Source of the DNA: a virus
IMG/VR virus record: IMGVR_UViG_3300021091_000147
Location: 1 to 43,407 of that record
DNA: 43,407 bases
Reading direction: 5' to 3' (one strand)
In this document: positions 19,301 to 26,340 of the stretch, one piece after another
Layout of the letters: every line of letters starts with the position of its first letter
Position numbering within the stretch: the first letter of the stretch is position 1
The notes under the pieces: model-generated
The model's database searches: none
What the model was told of the DNA's origin: nothing
What the model saw: only the letters and a program-made list of their open reading frames with translations
Program-made: the position numbers and the translations under genes

Positions 19301-20985
19301 TCACCAACAGCAATTCCATGATTAGCATTTGCTGGAGTTGGAGTTGAAGTAACATTATTCTGAGTAACTGCAAAGGTATATCCAGCAATTTGATCATATG
19401 TTCTTCCAAGTTTTTTAGGTGGCACAATATGGGTGATCGTACCAGCTTTATCTTGGGTAAATGGTGCTGATTTGTATCCTTTTGCTCTCAAAGCGCAGGA
19501 TCCAAAGTTAGAGTTTGAGTTGGTAATTGACTGGTCACCACCACTTAGAGCTACGAAGTGATCAGCGAAACCAACGGCGAAGACCGAAACTGCCTGAATA
19601 ACAGAATCGTTTGAGCACTTAATGTGGAAGTTTCTATACGTTGCTTTATAAATGGCATCTCCATCGGTGTGACCACCAGCAATATAATTGGCACCGTCCC
19701 ACTTGATAAATGCGTTATCGTCTTTCTGGAGAGAAACACCAGTGAACTGAGCAACAACCATGGATTTAAATCCTGTTGCTTTTGCACCATCTGCGTGCAT
19801 ACCGCAGATTCCCCAAGTAGAACGAAGGGAGATGTTGAAGACATATGGAGATGCAGAGTCTACGTTATCGATCTCTACTTTAACTGTTGCACCTGTAGCA
19901 GTTGGGTTGCCAGATGGAGCTCCAGTACCAGGATCTTTGATAATATATCTAAATTGAGTTGGAGTTGGAATCTCACTGATAAAGAAGGATCCATTAAATC
20001 TTGATGCTTCAGTTCCAGTGATTCCTTCCATAAGAACAGGAGTTCCTACTGAGAATCCATGTGGTGTTGCTGTTGTAACTTCTGCTGTTGTAGTGAAAAC
20101 ATTACTGGAAACGAAGTCAGTAACAACAGAAGTAACGGAGATAGGACCCGAAGTATTAGGACCAACAATACGATTTTCTTCAACCCTGGATTGAAGTTCA
20201 TCCGCTGCAAGAACACCAGTCGTGTCGGGAATGTCTGCGAAAGCTTTCGCAACTTTTTGATAGTAAAGGTCAAGGTCAGTTACAGTTAATGGACTTGCAT
20301 TCGTTCCATTAATACCAGACTGAACATTTCTACCATCAGCATATTCAAAACAAGTCAATTTGTGGTGAGAATATGAAGGTGGAGAAGATGCTGCAGGCTG
20401 TGCTGGGTCTTTATAAACACCAGACTGAGGACCATCAAAGAAGGAGAATTGCCAGAAATAGCAACCACCAGTTACACGCCAGATTGCAGTTCTACCGATA
20501 GCGCCAGCTGCAGGATCTGGAACATATAATGGACGAATCTTAGTTTTTCTTAGGTCCATACCGACCAGAGATGTACCTCTAGGTACGATAACACCGCCTT
20601 CAACAGAGTTGAATCTATAAAGAACGTTGTTTGGGTTAGGTGTTCCGTCAGGATTCTGCAGATCAAAGTTAGTTGCCGAGCTTAATGTAGAGATATCTGC
20701 TGGCAAAAATGCTTGACCGATTGTATTTGTTCCTGGACGGTTATCAATTACATATTCACCTGGATACAGGATGATAGTAAATGATTCAAATGCGTCGTTA
20801 TATTGACCAGTTCTATACGAGAATCTAGATGCTTCAAGCAGTGCCCTTTGGATCGACTTAAATGGTCGGTTAGGCGAATTACCTCTATTATCAAACGAAT
20901 CCGATGCATCGAAATCGTCTGGGTTAACATATAAGCAACGCCCCGTCTTTGATGTAAAGACGTTCTTAAGTCTGGTGAGTGCCAT
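16369..20985 (-). CDS. large virion structural protein with fibre-like C-terminus (1538 aa)
   Basis: The N-terminus (MALTRLKNVFTSKTGRCLYV, NPDDFDASDSFDNRGNSPNR, PFKSIQRALLEASRF) is a signature of large cyanophage structural proteins. The middle is beta-rich with pectin-lyase-like parts (SFTIILYPGEYVIDNRPGTN, VEGGVIVPRGTSLVGMD). The last ~350 residues consist of short repeats of the type LTGDLAVNGGDI / TGTTSLTGNVTLTGD, a beta-helical fibre stalk. Probably a tail fibre or baseplate-periphery protein; no enzymatic motif is seen. Confidence 0.85.
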   Translation of the reverse strand: MALTRLKNVFTSKTGRCLYVNPDDFDASDSFDNRGNSPNRPFKSIQRALLEASRFSYRTGQYNDAFESFTIILYPGEYVIDNRPGTNTIGQAFLPADISTLSSATNFDLQNPDGTPNPNNVLYRFNSVEGGVIVPRGTSLVGMDLRKTKIRPLYVPDPAAGAIGRTAIWRVTGGCYFWQFSFFDGPQSGVYKDPAQPAASSPPSYSHHKLTCFEYADGRNVQSGINGTNASPLTVTDLDLYYQKVAKAFADIPDTTGVLAADELQSRVEENRIVGPNTSGPISVTSVVTDFVSSNVFTTTAEVTTATPHGFSVGTPVLMEGITGTEASRFNGSFFISEIPTPTQFRYIIKDPGTGAPSGNPTATGATVKVEIDNVDSASPYVFNISLRSTWGICGMHADGAKATGFKSMVVAQFTGVSLQKDDNAFIKWDGANYIAGGHTDGDAIYKATYRNFHIKCSNDSVIQAVSVFAVGFADHFVALSGGDQSITNSNSNFGSCALRAKGYKSAPFTQDKAGTITHIVPPKKLGRTYDQIAGYTFAVTQNNVTSTPTPANANHGIAVGDYVRFATIDSGESYYVSSVNPTSGVLTLNRGYRGTTSASTTGFLGTIDEIPVGYIAFDVQKVQYQSSVGNKTWSASASFNAAGGEHSCIYNGNAYYSAQLAASSGSVQAGTVAPTHTSGIVSDGNIAWAYIGPVNTRLYLYGYTSQATKPPYRLQGFNLGARKQDILYVTLIDSSNSSTPTIYAALITPDSSTTPADSIYTNVTQQQFIPGDPGHPLQFDTELDNWYVRVTAATSGSSSVSATTGYAGIHEHLASDSFYTNSLFTGAGFLRRIPDNRSSRDRTYRVRYVVDSAAATLQRDPINGYIVQTRNVPTGQSYSNTYYIYDIEKVQTLIKGVQNGIYYMTLLNGSISPTDSNVSSFGFSQNINDLYPNLDKDNPTEDPLSATSIASSVTIGLVTTTDGSNNQDKSRSITKEIISEYITEQRNNYTNYTTTNPATAGFITLEARDGEAAELDLSLRMIPVNSTGGTETELRRPSILRSGNHTFEYVGFGPGNYSTGLPSVQNRVLTDEEVLLAQSQKEEGGIAFYSGLNSNGDLFIGNTRISSVTGEEANLDTPTLSIVGETANLRPTFDEIIVRDKITVESQTLESDFKGKLLVRGETTVQNNLTVNDITIGGASESSKNVDVVAATPSIGAAANTGDWKLLENITRGQYLGWYWTGADWVKFGLSDTGNMAVSGGSGSSDATGDLQLKNGLGLDIQNTGTLNVNSGATTLGGSLSVTGTTSLTGNVTLTGDLAVNGGDITTTATTFNFVNANATTVNIANASTSLTLGATSGTATIRNATTALTGALTVGSNATITGDLTVSGGDITVGSSAFINDNSGTCTLKNIDALDATTEATIEAAIDTLSNLTSVGTLTTGVWNASIIARNYGGTGIDTSTLANGQLLIGASSGFALATLSATTGISITNAANSITINNTGVQSYAISGFAGASVNASTGAVTLTVGSSSNAYGSRTISTAAPSAGGSDGDIWYRY

Positions 20986-21002
20986 TTAGATTCTCTAAGT
21001 TA

Positions 21003-22037
21003 TTAGTAAGGTGTTACGGAAATTGCTTCTTCAAAACCAACAAAACTACAATTCACCGCTGCGGAGCAAGCAACATACAGATGTTGATATTGACCGAGCA
21101 CAATACCAGTCACTTCAAGTGTCGCATTATCAGATACAGATTTTTGTCTTACAATATAGTTATCTACTTTCACAGATGCAACGCTGGCAACTAAGAGTTC
21201 TACTCCATTATCATCAACAATTTCTGTTGTTGGAGTAGTTGAAGCTCCAGTTACAGCATTAAGACGAGTAACTGTATTTGTCCATGGAGCAAGCTTCAGA
21301 TTAGTATGAGTTATAGTTACATAACAAGCACCATTCAGTGAACTTCTTCTTTCTCCAGATACTCCGCCACCAAGAGCACCTAATCTTTGGAAATCAAGAT
21401 TATTAGCAGTCTCAGGATTATTCAAATATACAACACCTGAAGTTGCATCATAGTATCTAATCAAACCTTCAAATCCTGTAGTTACTGCAGTTCCAGCATA
21501 TGCTGGACCAGCATAAATGATTCCACCACCAGCTCCAGTGAAAGTGGTATTTGCGGGAGCAGCAGGTTCTAATGCTCTTGGATGTGACATATCATATAAC
21601 CACAATTTTGTGGTTCCTTGATCCCAACGTCTCACTTTTCCAGTGTGAGTATTGTTGCCAGTTGCAGGGTTTACAATATTTGTATTTGTCCAGGTCACAA
21701 CTTCGTCTGGAGCAAATCCAGTAGAGTTCCAAGTTGATCCTTCAATAACAAAAGAAGTTGCATTACCATTCAGTGAGTAATCACTGAAATATGTTCCAGA
21801 TGGTTGATTAACTGGTACATCAAGTTGAAGAGCATCAGTATACTCAACGATGGCAACATCTACAGAAGCAGCTGCACCAGTATCGTTGGCAATTCTGAGA
21901 GTGCCACTTGTTAGTGTGGATCCAGGGCAACTATAAATTGGGAAATATGTACTCGTAGATGATGTACCTGTAGCCAACCTAAGGTTGGTGTGCTTTGTCA
22001 CCGTTGGAGTATATTGAGCTAGTAAACCGTTTGCCAT
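21003..22037 (-). CDS. virion structural protein, fibre cluster (344 aa)
   Basis: MANGLLAQYTPTVTKHTNLR start; Thr/Ser/Gly/Ala-rich, without charged helices, including an aromatic-rich segment and GAGGGIIYAGPAYAGTAV. The composition is that of a beta-structured virion surface protein. It lies between the 1538-aa protein and the 510-aa fibre. No specific family recalled. Confidence 0.7.
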   Translation of the reverse strand: MANGLLAQYTPTVTKHTNLRLATGTSSTSTYFPIYSCPGSTLTSGTLRIANDTGAAASVDVAIVEYTDALQLDVPVNQPSGTYFSDYSLNGNATSFVIEGSTWNSTGFAPDEVVTWTNTNIVNPATGNNTHTGKVRRWDQGTTKLWLYDMSHPRALEPAAPANTTFTGAGGGIIYAGPAYAGTAVTTGFEGLIRYYDATSGVVYLNNPETANNLDFQRLGALGGGVSGERRSSLNGACYVTITHTNLKLAPWTNTVTRLNAVTGASTTPTTEIVDDNGVELLVASVASVKVDNYIVRQKSVSDNATLEVTGIVLGQYQHLYVACSAAVNCSFVGFEEAISVTPY

Positions 22038-22049
22038 GATTTTTAGAAA

Positions 22050-23582
22050 TTAGGAGTATGCGTGGAAGAACACTTTTGCTCTACTTATACCACCGCCGCC
22101 ACCTGAACTTGTGGCATCGATTGTGGTAGTTTGCGAAGTAACTGGGTCGGTCAATATAATTTTTCTTGCATAGATTTTACCACCGAGATCATTAATAGCA
22201 TCAGTAACAGCTACTGTAAAATCACCATCAATATTACCATCACCGAAAACATCAAGAGGATCACCAGGCGTTTTTCCTATTCCCAGACGACCGATTGTAT
22301 CGACACGAATTTGTACGTTTCCAAGATTATCACGTACATCAAAGTTAATAGCAGCTTCACGTTTTTGAATAACAAAACCATCACCACCAGAGAATCCACC
22401 GATCAGTGTATCCCCCTCAAAGTATATATCACCCGCAACTTCTAGGTTATATGCAGTTGCTGCTCTACCAATACCAAATCTAAATGAGTTATTTGCGCCA
22501 ACTTGACCATTACCGTTGACTAACAGATCTTGAGTAAAGGTTGCATCAGATCCACTGACATCTCCACCAGCAGAAACATTACCAGTTGTGCTTAATGCTC
22601 CAGTAAGAGTTGCACCAGTTGCTGTGGTTTCAAATGTTTTTACATTATTATAGTATAACTCAGTGCCACCGTTTACAGTTGCTGCAAAATACTTTTCTGA
22701 TCCTGTTACTGATCTGATAGTGATCGAATCTGACTCAACAAATAATCCACCAGTGATATTTGTGAGGAATGATTGAGTTCCATCATGCTTAGCAACTAAA
22801 TCACTGCCTGTTCCGATTCTGAGTTGCTTGTTATCAACTAGAGAAAGGTGACCACCAAGGGTTACATCACCAGTAACTCCAAGAGTTGAGTTAACTTGTA
22901 CAGCATTTTGGAATGTTGCAGCAGCCGCAAATTGAGATGTCGCGTTAATTGTGAATGAGTCTGCACTATCATCACCTAAAGTTGTATTACCAGTAACTGT
23001 AATATTCAAGATACTGGTTGTACCAGTAAATGCTGCGTTTGAGAACGTTTTATTTGTGAGAGTTTGTGTAGCTGTTTGAGTAACTACAGTGTCAGTTTGA
23101 CCTGGATCTGGGAAAACAAACGTTCTTGTGGTTCCAGGTGCAATTTGAGCGGCGCTAAAATTAATTCTCTTTGTTACATCTGAGGTGTTTGGAAGTGCAA
23201 AAAGAGTATCAGTAATTGCAATTGGAGATGCAAAACGAATGAATCCAGTACCTTGTGCTTGGATTGTAAAATCTAAGTTTGAATCAGTAGAGTCTTGTGC
23301 AGCTACAACGAGAGAAGTTCCAACCTTTTGAAGATTTAATTTAGAATCTCCAAGTGCAAGACCAATCTGACCTTGAGTTGTTGAAAATACTCCAGTGTTT
23401 GTTTTTAACTCAAACTGAAATCCTGGATCATTTGCAGTTCCGCTTGGTACAGACTTGAAAATGCTGCCAACATTCGTTCTCTTATTACGATCTGTTGGAT
23501 CGGAATTATCGAGAAGAAGTAGTGTATCGGAACTTGATACAGTTGTTAATAACGTTAAATCAGATATTTTGCGTGTTGCCAC
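22050..23582 (-). CDS. tail fibre-like protein (510 aa, GTG start)
   Basis: MATRKISDLTLLTTVSSSDT, then LLLLDNSDPTDRNKRTNVGS: this N-terminal module (KISDLT ... SDxLLLLD...T) recurs in cyanophage fibre proteins and probably docks to the virion. The middle consists of repeats (NTTLGDDSADSFTINATSQF, STTGNVSAGGDVSGSDATF) and the C-terminus of KIYARKIILTDP..TTTIDAT. The GTG at 23582 is the only start in frame at the module's beginning, 29 nt downstream of a perfect late-promoter core. Confidence 0.8.
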   Translation of the reverse strand: MATRKISDLTLLTTVSSSDTLLLLDNSDPTDRNKRTNVGSIFKSVPSGTANDPGFQFELKTNTGVFSTTQGQIGLALGDSKLNLQKVGTSLVVAAQDSTDSNLDFTIQAQGTGFIRFASPIAITDTLFALPNTSDVTKRINFSAAQIAPGTTRTFVFPDPGQTDTVVTQTATQTLTNKTFSNAAFTGTTSILNITVTGNTTLGDDSADSFTINATSQFAAAATFQNAVQVNSTLGVTGDVTLGGHLSLVDNKQLRIGTGSDLVAKHDGTQSFLTNITGGLFVESDSITIRSVTGSEKYFAATVNGGTELYYNNVKTFETTATGATLTGALSTTGNVSAGGDVSGSDATFTQDLLVNGNGQVGANNSFRFGIGRAATAYNLEVAGDIYFEGDTLIGGFSGGDGFVIQKREAAINFDVRDNLGNVQIRVDTIGRLGIGKTPGDPLDVFGDGNIDGDFTVAVTDAINDLGGKIYARKIILTDPVTSQTTTIDATSSGGGGGISRAKVFFHAYS

Positions 23583-23610
23583 TCTATACCCACAAAAATT
23601 CGTTCAAGTT

Positions 23611-23618
23611 TATTTATA
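23611..23618 (-). promoter_or_regulatory. T4-type late promoter TATAAATA
   Basis: Perfect TATAAATA 29 nt upstream of the fibre gene start at 23582, overlapping the TAA stop of the cpeT-like gene (23614-23616). T4-type late promoters have this -10 element and no -35. It probably drives the fibre block 23582 to 13569. Confidence 0.8.
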
Positions 23619-24021
23619 ACCTCTTCTCAAAAATGAAAAAACTATTACTTGATTGCCAGTATCCTCTGTCCCAAGTATGGTATTCATTTTCAAACAATTT
23701 AGCGTCACTACTGAATGGTTGATCTTTGTAGACACATCCACCTCTAGATTGACCTATGAAATGCCCATCAGAATAGTCGAAAAACATGTCGCAGATCGGA
23801 TTTTTTACGATTATCTGATTGTTATTGAACAATTCTACGGTTACTTCTTGTTGCCTGTATGGATCAAAACAAAAGTTATACCTAGAGCTAGTTAAAAATG
23901 TTCTTTCACCAATTCTTTTATGAACTAGGAAAATATGTGCCCAACAAGAGGGATTGCTTGATGCTTGCTTCCAATTATCAAAGCTTCCCCCAAACCATTC
24001 ACAAAACGTATCAACATTCAT
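23614..24021 (-). CDS. cpeT: CpeT/CpcT-type phycobiliprotein lyase-like protein (135 aa)
   Basis: The family pattern is visible in order: FGGSFDNWKQASSNPSCWAH (F-x-G-x-F-D-N-x-x-Q-A ... NP), VHKRIGE, SSRYNFCFDPYRQQEVTV, and a C-terminal YHTWDRGYWQSSNSFF. CpeT attaches phycoerythrobilin to phycoerythrin subunits; cyanophage copies are thought to adjust host light harvesting. The start is ATG 24021, overlapping the upstream gene by 11 nt; a TTG further upstream is less likely. Whether the phage protein keeps lyase activity cannot be told from this. Confidence 0.8.
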   Translation of the reverse strand: MNVDTFCEWFGGSFDNWKQASSNPSCWAHIFLVHKRIGERTFLTSSRYNFCFDPYRQQEVTVELFNNNQIIVKNPICDMFFDYSDGHFIGQSRGGCVYKDQPFSSDAKLFENEYHTWDRGYWQSSNSFFIFEKRL

Positions 24022-24286
24022 CGGGAGAAACAATATCTTCTACAGTTCGATGCCCATTTACTAAGTTAAGCATAGCGAGAGATTTATCAGCAAATTTTTG
24101 ATGATAGTGTATCCAACTAGTCAATTCATCTCTCAAATCATTATAGAATGCCAGAGAAGAAAGTTCTTCATCTTGGAGATATTCTCCAACCACATCTGCC
24201 AAACGCTCACGAATTTGCTTTCGATAAACAGCTTCCCAATCTTCTTTAATCTCTGGGCGACCTTCAACTGTGTTAAATTCAGACAT
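24011..24286 (-). CDS. conserved cyanophage hypothetical protein (91 aa)
   Basis: MSEFNTVEGRPEIKEDWEAV start; helical and acidic, with DRLADVVGEYLQDEELSSL-like segments. The ATG at 24286 is preferred to one 9 nt upstream. It sits between the zinc-ribbon-like gene and cpeT with short overlaps, suggesting a conserved unit. Function unknown. Confidence 0.7.
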   Translation of the reverse strand: MSEFNTVEGRPEIKEDWEAVYRKQIRERLADVVGEYLQDEELSSLAFYNDLRDELTSWIHYHQKFADKSLAMLNLVNGHRTVEDIVSPDEC

Positions 24287-24288
24287 AA

Positions 24289-24477
24289 TTACCATTTACC
24301 AATAGGACAAGAGAAATATTCAAATCTAGTTTTTAAAGCTAGTATGCATCCACATTTAGCACAGGTTCCAAATTTAGTTTTGTACTCACATTCATTACAA
24401 ATACTCATTCTTCGTTGAGTTAGAGTTTCTCCATCTTGAGGAGGTTCTCTCATTTTAAATGGTTTTGCTTTTTCCAT
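24289..24477 (-). CDS. small zinc-ribbon-like protein (62 aa)
   Basis: Two CxxC pairs in MSICNECEYKTKFGTC AKCG (C-x2-C, C-x2-C), then an additional Cys (FSCPIG), typical of a structural zinc ribbon. Often seen in T4-like cyanophages next to tail genes; the role is unknown. Confidence 0.75.
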   Translation of the reverse strand: MEKAKPFKMREPPQDGETLTQRRMSICNECEYKTKFGTCAKCGCILALKTRFEYFSCPIGKW

Positions 24478-24480
24478 AGT

Positions 24481-24507
24481 TTTTAAAGGAGGGGCAGAAC
24501 CCCTCCC
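24481..24507 (-). terminator. terminator-like hairpin in the leader of the zinc-ribbon gene
   Basis: Perfect GGAGGGG / CCCCTCC stem (24488-24494 / 24500-24506) with loop of 5, followed on the minus strand by TTT and A-rich sequence. It lies between the 74-aa gene and ATG 24477, with a TATAAT at 24531-24536 upstream of it, so a terminator or an attenuator-like leader are both possible. Confidence 0.6.
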
Positions 24508-24539
24508 ACTTCCTTCACACGGACAAAGTAATTATACCA

Positions 24540-24764
24540 CTAAAATGGTGGTCCGTCAAATCCTTCAAGCTCATGGATTTGTTGTTTATGTTCCTTAATA
24601 ATCTTTCTTATTTTCTGTGATTGACGCTCGTAAAATGGATCGCCTGTGCGAATATAGTACTCTTGCAATTTATCGATGTATTTTAACATTTGATAAATGA
24701 AAGGGTTCCAATCATTTCTAGTGTCCGAAAAGAACGTTCTACGCTCTGTATTTGGTTGCGTCAC
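24540..24764 (-). CDS. hypothetical protein (74 aa, GTG start)
   Basis: MTQPNTERRTFFSDTRNDWN start, helical middle (LKYIDKLQEYYIRTGDPFY) and ELEGFDGPPF end. Not recognised. A late-promoter-like GATAAATA at 24798-24805 is upstream. Confidence 0.65.
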   Translation of the reverse strand: MTQPNTERRTFFSDTRNDWNPFIYQMLKYIDKLQEYYIRTGDPFYERQSQKIRKIIKEHKQQIHELEGFDGPPF

Positions 24765-24797
24765 ACATCATCAATCCCTTGATGTAGGGTATTGACA

Positions 24798-24805
24798 TAT
24801 TTATC
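24798..24805 (-). promoter_or_regulatory. candidate late promoter GATAAATA
   Basis: GATAAATA lies 33 nt upstream of the GTG at 24764, between that gene and the tRNA-Asn gene. It has one mismatch to TATAAATA. Confidence 0.5.
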
Positions 24806-24812
24806 GGAAAAA

Positions 24813-24885
24813 CTCCCCCTCCTGGGATCGAACCAGGGACATTCTGATTAACAGTCAGACGCAACTACCGCTGTGCTAAGAGGGA
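24813..24885 (-). tRNA. tRNA-Asn(GTT)
   Basis: 73 nt. Acceptor stem TCCCTCT / AGGGGGA, anticodon arm TCTGA-CTGTTAA-TCAGA with GTT, T arm CCTGG-TTCGATC-CCAGG. All arms fold; CCA is not encoded. Confidence 0.9.
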
Positions 24886-24891
24886 ATGAAA

Positions 24892-25062
24892 TCAGGACTG
24901 TACGCAGTCCATCACATATTCTACTGTATTTGCTATATCATTCATAGCATCACGTAGATGAGGTTGTTGACCTGCTTCTTGTCTAACAACTGGACGATGG
25001 TCATCGGTGAGTGTCCATCTCCACTGTTTCATATGAGTGCAAAACCACAAATTAATTTTCAT
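24892..25062 (-). CDS. hypothetical protein (56 aa)
   Basis: MKINLWFCTHMKQWRWTLTD start; aromatic N-terminus, helical C-terminus (LRDAMNDIANTVEYVMDCVQ). This architecture (WRWTLT...) recurs in small phage proteins of unknown role. It overlaps the 52-aa gene by 11 nt and ends 6 nt before the tRNA-Asn gene, so both may be on the same transcript. Confidence 0.7.
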   Translation of the reverse strand: MKINLWFCTHMKQWRWTLTDDHRPVVRQEAGQQPHLRDAMNDIANTVEYVMDCVQS

Positions 25063-25210
25063 GTTTGAAATGCTCCAGTTCAATCCAGTTGAGAAGTGTT
25101 TGGAAGGAACTGATTGCGGCTTGATTGCAGTTGTCATCTTTTAATCTTTGGATATAAAATTCAAGGGCTTCGATTGCCATTTGACGATCTTGTTGAGAAA
25201 TCAGCGACAT
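25052..25210 (-). CDS. small helical protein (52 aa)
   Basis: MSLISQQDRQMAIEALEFYI start and LKDDNCNQAAISSFQTLLNW; two amphipathic helices. It overlaps the AspH-like gene by 10 nt and the next gene by 11 nt, forming a coupled chain. Missed by simple length cut-offs. Confidence 0.6.
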   Translation of the reverse strand: MSLISQQDRQMAIEALEFYIQRLKDDNCNQAAISSFQTLLNWIELEHFKHEN

Positions 25211-25881
25211 AAGTTTTCCAAGTAAGATTTGTTAATCACATGATCAAAGCATAATGCATATCTTGGCGTTGTCAAGTTATTTATTACGCCGTGGGGAACC
25301 CTGCCATAAAAAAACATGAACTTGTTGTCTTGAAATAATCTCTTCTCAAAATTGTCTTCAGGACCAAGCCCGAGGTAACATTCTAACCCATCCTCCTGAT
25401 TTACGTCAACACCCCACAGTCCACGAATAATTAAATTATCACCCAATTCTGGATCTGGGTCAATATGCCATTTGATTTCTTTTCCTGGATAAACAACACT
25501 AATTCCAACTCTTTTTCTAATCCCTGCTTCATAGCATGTTCTAGCTAAGACTGGAAGATGTTTTGCATTTTGAGCAAGAATTATTTTCCTATTTTGATCT
25601 GGATATAGTTTCTGTTTATATGTCTCTTCAAGCAAAGGAAGAGTGTCAATTAACATCTCCTTTGTAAACTCTCTGGTATCTTCTAATGCACCAAAGATTG
25701 CAGCGATTTTCCACCCAGCATAAGCTACAGAATTTTCTCCGTGATATCCTGCTGTTCCTGCCCAGTTTGTCCAAACTAACTTATCTTTATTCTCTAAGAA
25801 TTCTTTTTTGATTTTATCGAATCTTTCAGATAGTAATTTAAGACCTGGATTTATTTCTTCAAGTGTAAAAAATCTATCCAT
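25201..25881 (-). CDS. aspartyl/asparaginyl beta-hydroxylase-like 2OG oxygenase, second copy (226 aa)
   Basis: Iron ligands H139-x-D141 (KWHIDPDPE) and H197 (RVPHGV), with R207 (TPRYALCFD) for 2-oxoglutarate. It is a homologue of the 199-aa protein at 4082-4681: the N-termini align (RFFTLEEINPGL vs TFLRPEDVHPKL), as does the HxDPxP motif. The ATG at 25881 is chosen because the in-frame upstream ORF runs through tRNA-Ala. Confidence 0.8.
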   Translation of the reverse strand: MDRFFTLEEINPGLKLLSERFDKIKKEFLENKDKLVWTNWAGTAGYHGENSVAYAGWKIAAIFGALEDTREFTKEMLIDTLPLLEETYKQKLYPDQNRKIILAQNAKHLPVLARTCYEAGIRKRVGISVVYPGKEIKWHIDPDPELGDNLIIRGLWGVDVNQEDGLECYLGLGPEDNFEKRLFQDNKFMFFYGRVPHGVINNLTTPRYALCFDHVINKSYLENLCR

Positions 25882-25898
25882 TAGTATAGTATATACTA

Positions 25899-25971
25899 TG
25901 GAGAATAGGGGACTCGAACCCCTCACCCCTGCCGTGCAAAAGCAGTGCTCTACCAAATGAGCTAATTCCCC
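25899..25971 (-). tRNA. tRNA-Ala(TGC)
   Basis: 73 nt. Acceptor GGGGAAT / ATTCTCC, anticodon arm CTGCT-TTTGCAC-GGCAG, discriminator A. Cloverleaf complete. Confidence 0.9.
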
Positions 25972-25975
25972 AGGT

Positions 25976-26000
25976 GGGTCGGATATGATGGTCCCGACCC
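25976..26000. other. hairpin between tRNA-Ala and tRNA-Thr
   Basis: Perfect 7-bp stem GGGTCGG / CCGACCC with an 11-nt loop; a second small stem (ATGGA..TCCAT) follows at 26003-26022. It could be a processing signal or a tRNA remnant; no cloverleaf is formed. Confidence 0.5.
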
Positions 26001-26026
26001 GTATGGAAGAACCGAAGTCCATCCAA

Positions 26027-26098
26027 AGCCTAATGTCAGACTTGAACTGACGACCGCTCGCTTACAAGGCGAGTGCTCTACCACTGAGCTAATCAGGC
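26027..26098 (-). tRNA. tRNA-Thr(TGT)
   Basis: 72 nt. Acceptor GCCTGAT / ATTAGGC, anticodon arm CTCGC-CTTGTAA-GCGAG, discriminator T. The stop codon of the upstream protein gene lies in its 5' acceptor strand. Confidence 0.9.
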
Positions 26099-26340
26099 AC
26101 TTCTGAACATTCATCATAGTCGATGGAATCAATAAGAGGATGGAATCCTTCCTCTAAAAGATACATCGAACCATGATAAACGTCATCAATAGAATACACG
26201 TATTCTTCTCTTGCCCTCAATATTACATCATTAGATGGAGTATTGTCAAGCTCATCCCAGGTAAAAGGAATGCCGTTTATGAAGTACATCTTCACCAAGC
26301 CATGTTGCTTGAGATATCGGTACTCATAGTAGACAGTCAT
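26089..26340 (-). CDS. hypothetical protein (83 aa)
   Basis: MTVYYEYRYLKQHGLVKMYF start; NGIPFTWDELDNTP, acidic end. Its ATG overlaps the preceding stop as ATGA (26337-26340), and its own TAG is formed inside the 5' end of tRNA-Thr (10-nt overlap), so RNase P cleavage would separate the mRNA at the stop codon. Confidence 0.7.
   Translation of the reverse strand: MTVYYEYRYLKQHGLVKMYFINGIPFTWDELDNTPSNDVILRAREEYVYSIDDVYHGSMYLLEEGFHPLIDSIDYDECSEVPD

Noticed and set aside
24021-24033. upstream TTG start for the CpeT-like gene
   Set aside because: ATG 24021 is in the coupled ATGA-type overlap and begins at the family's first conserved block.
25882-26022. N-terminal extension of the second AspH-like protein
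   Set aside because: The in-frame extension translates tRNA-Ala and the tRNA spacer; the internal ATG at 25881 fits the homologue.
25976-26022. possible extra tRNA between tRNA-Ala and tRNA-Thr
   Set aside because: Two short hairpins occur but no acceptor/T-arm combination forms a cloverleaf.
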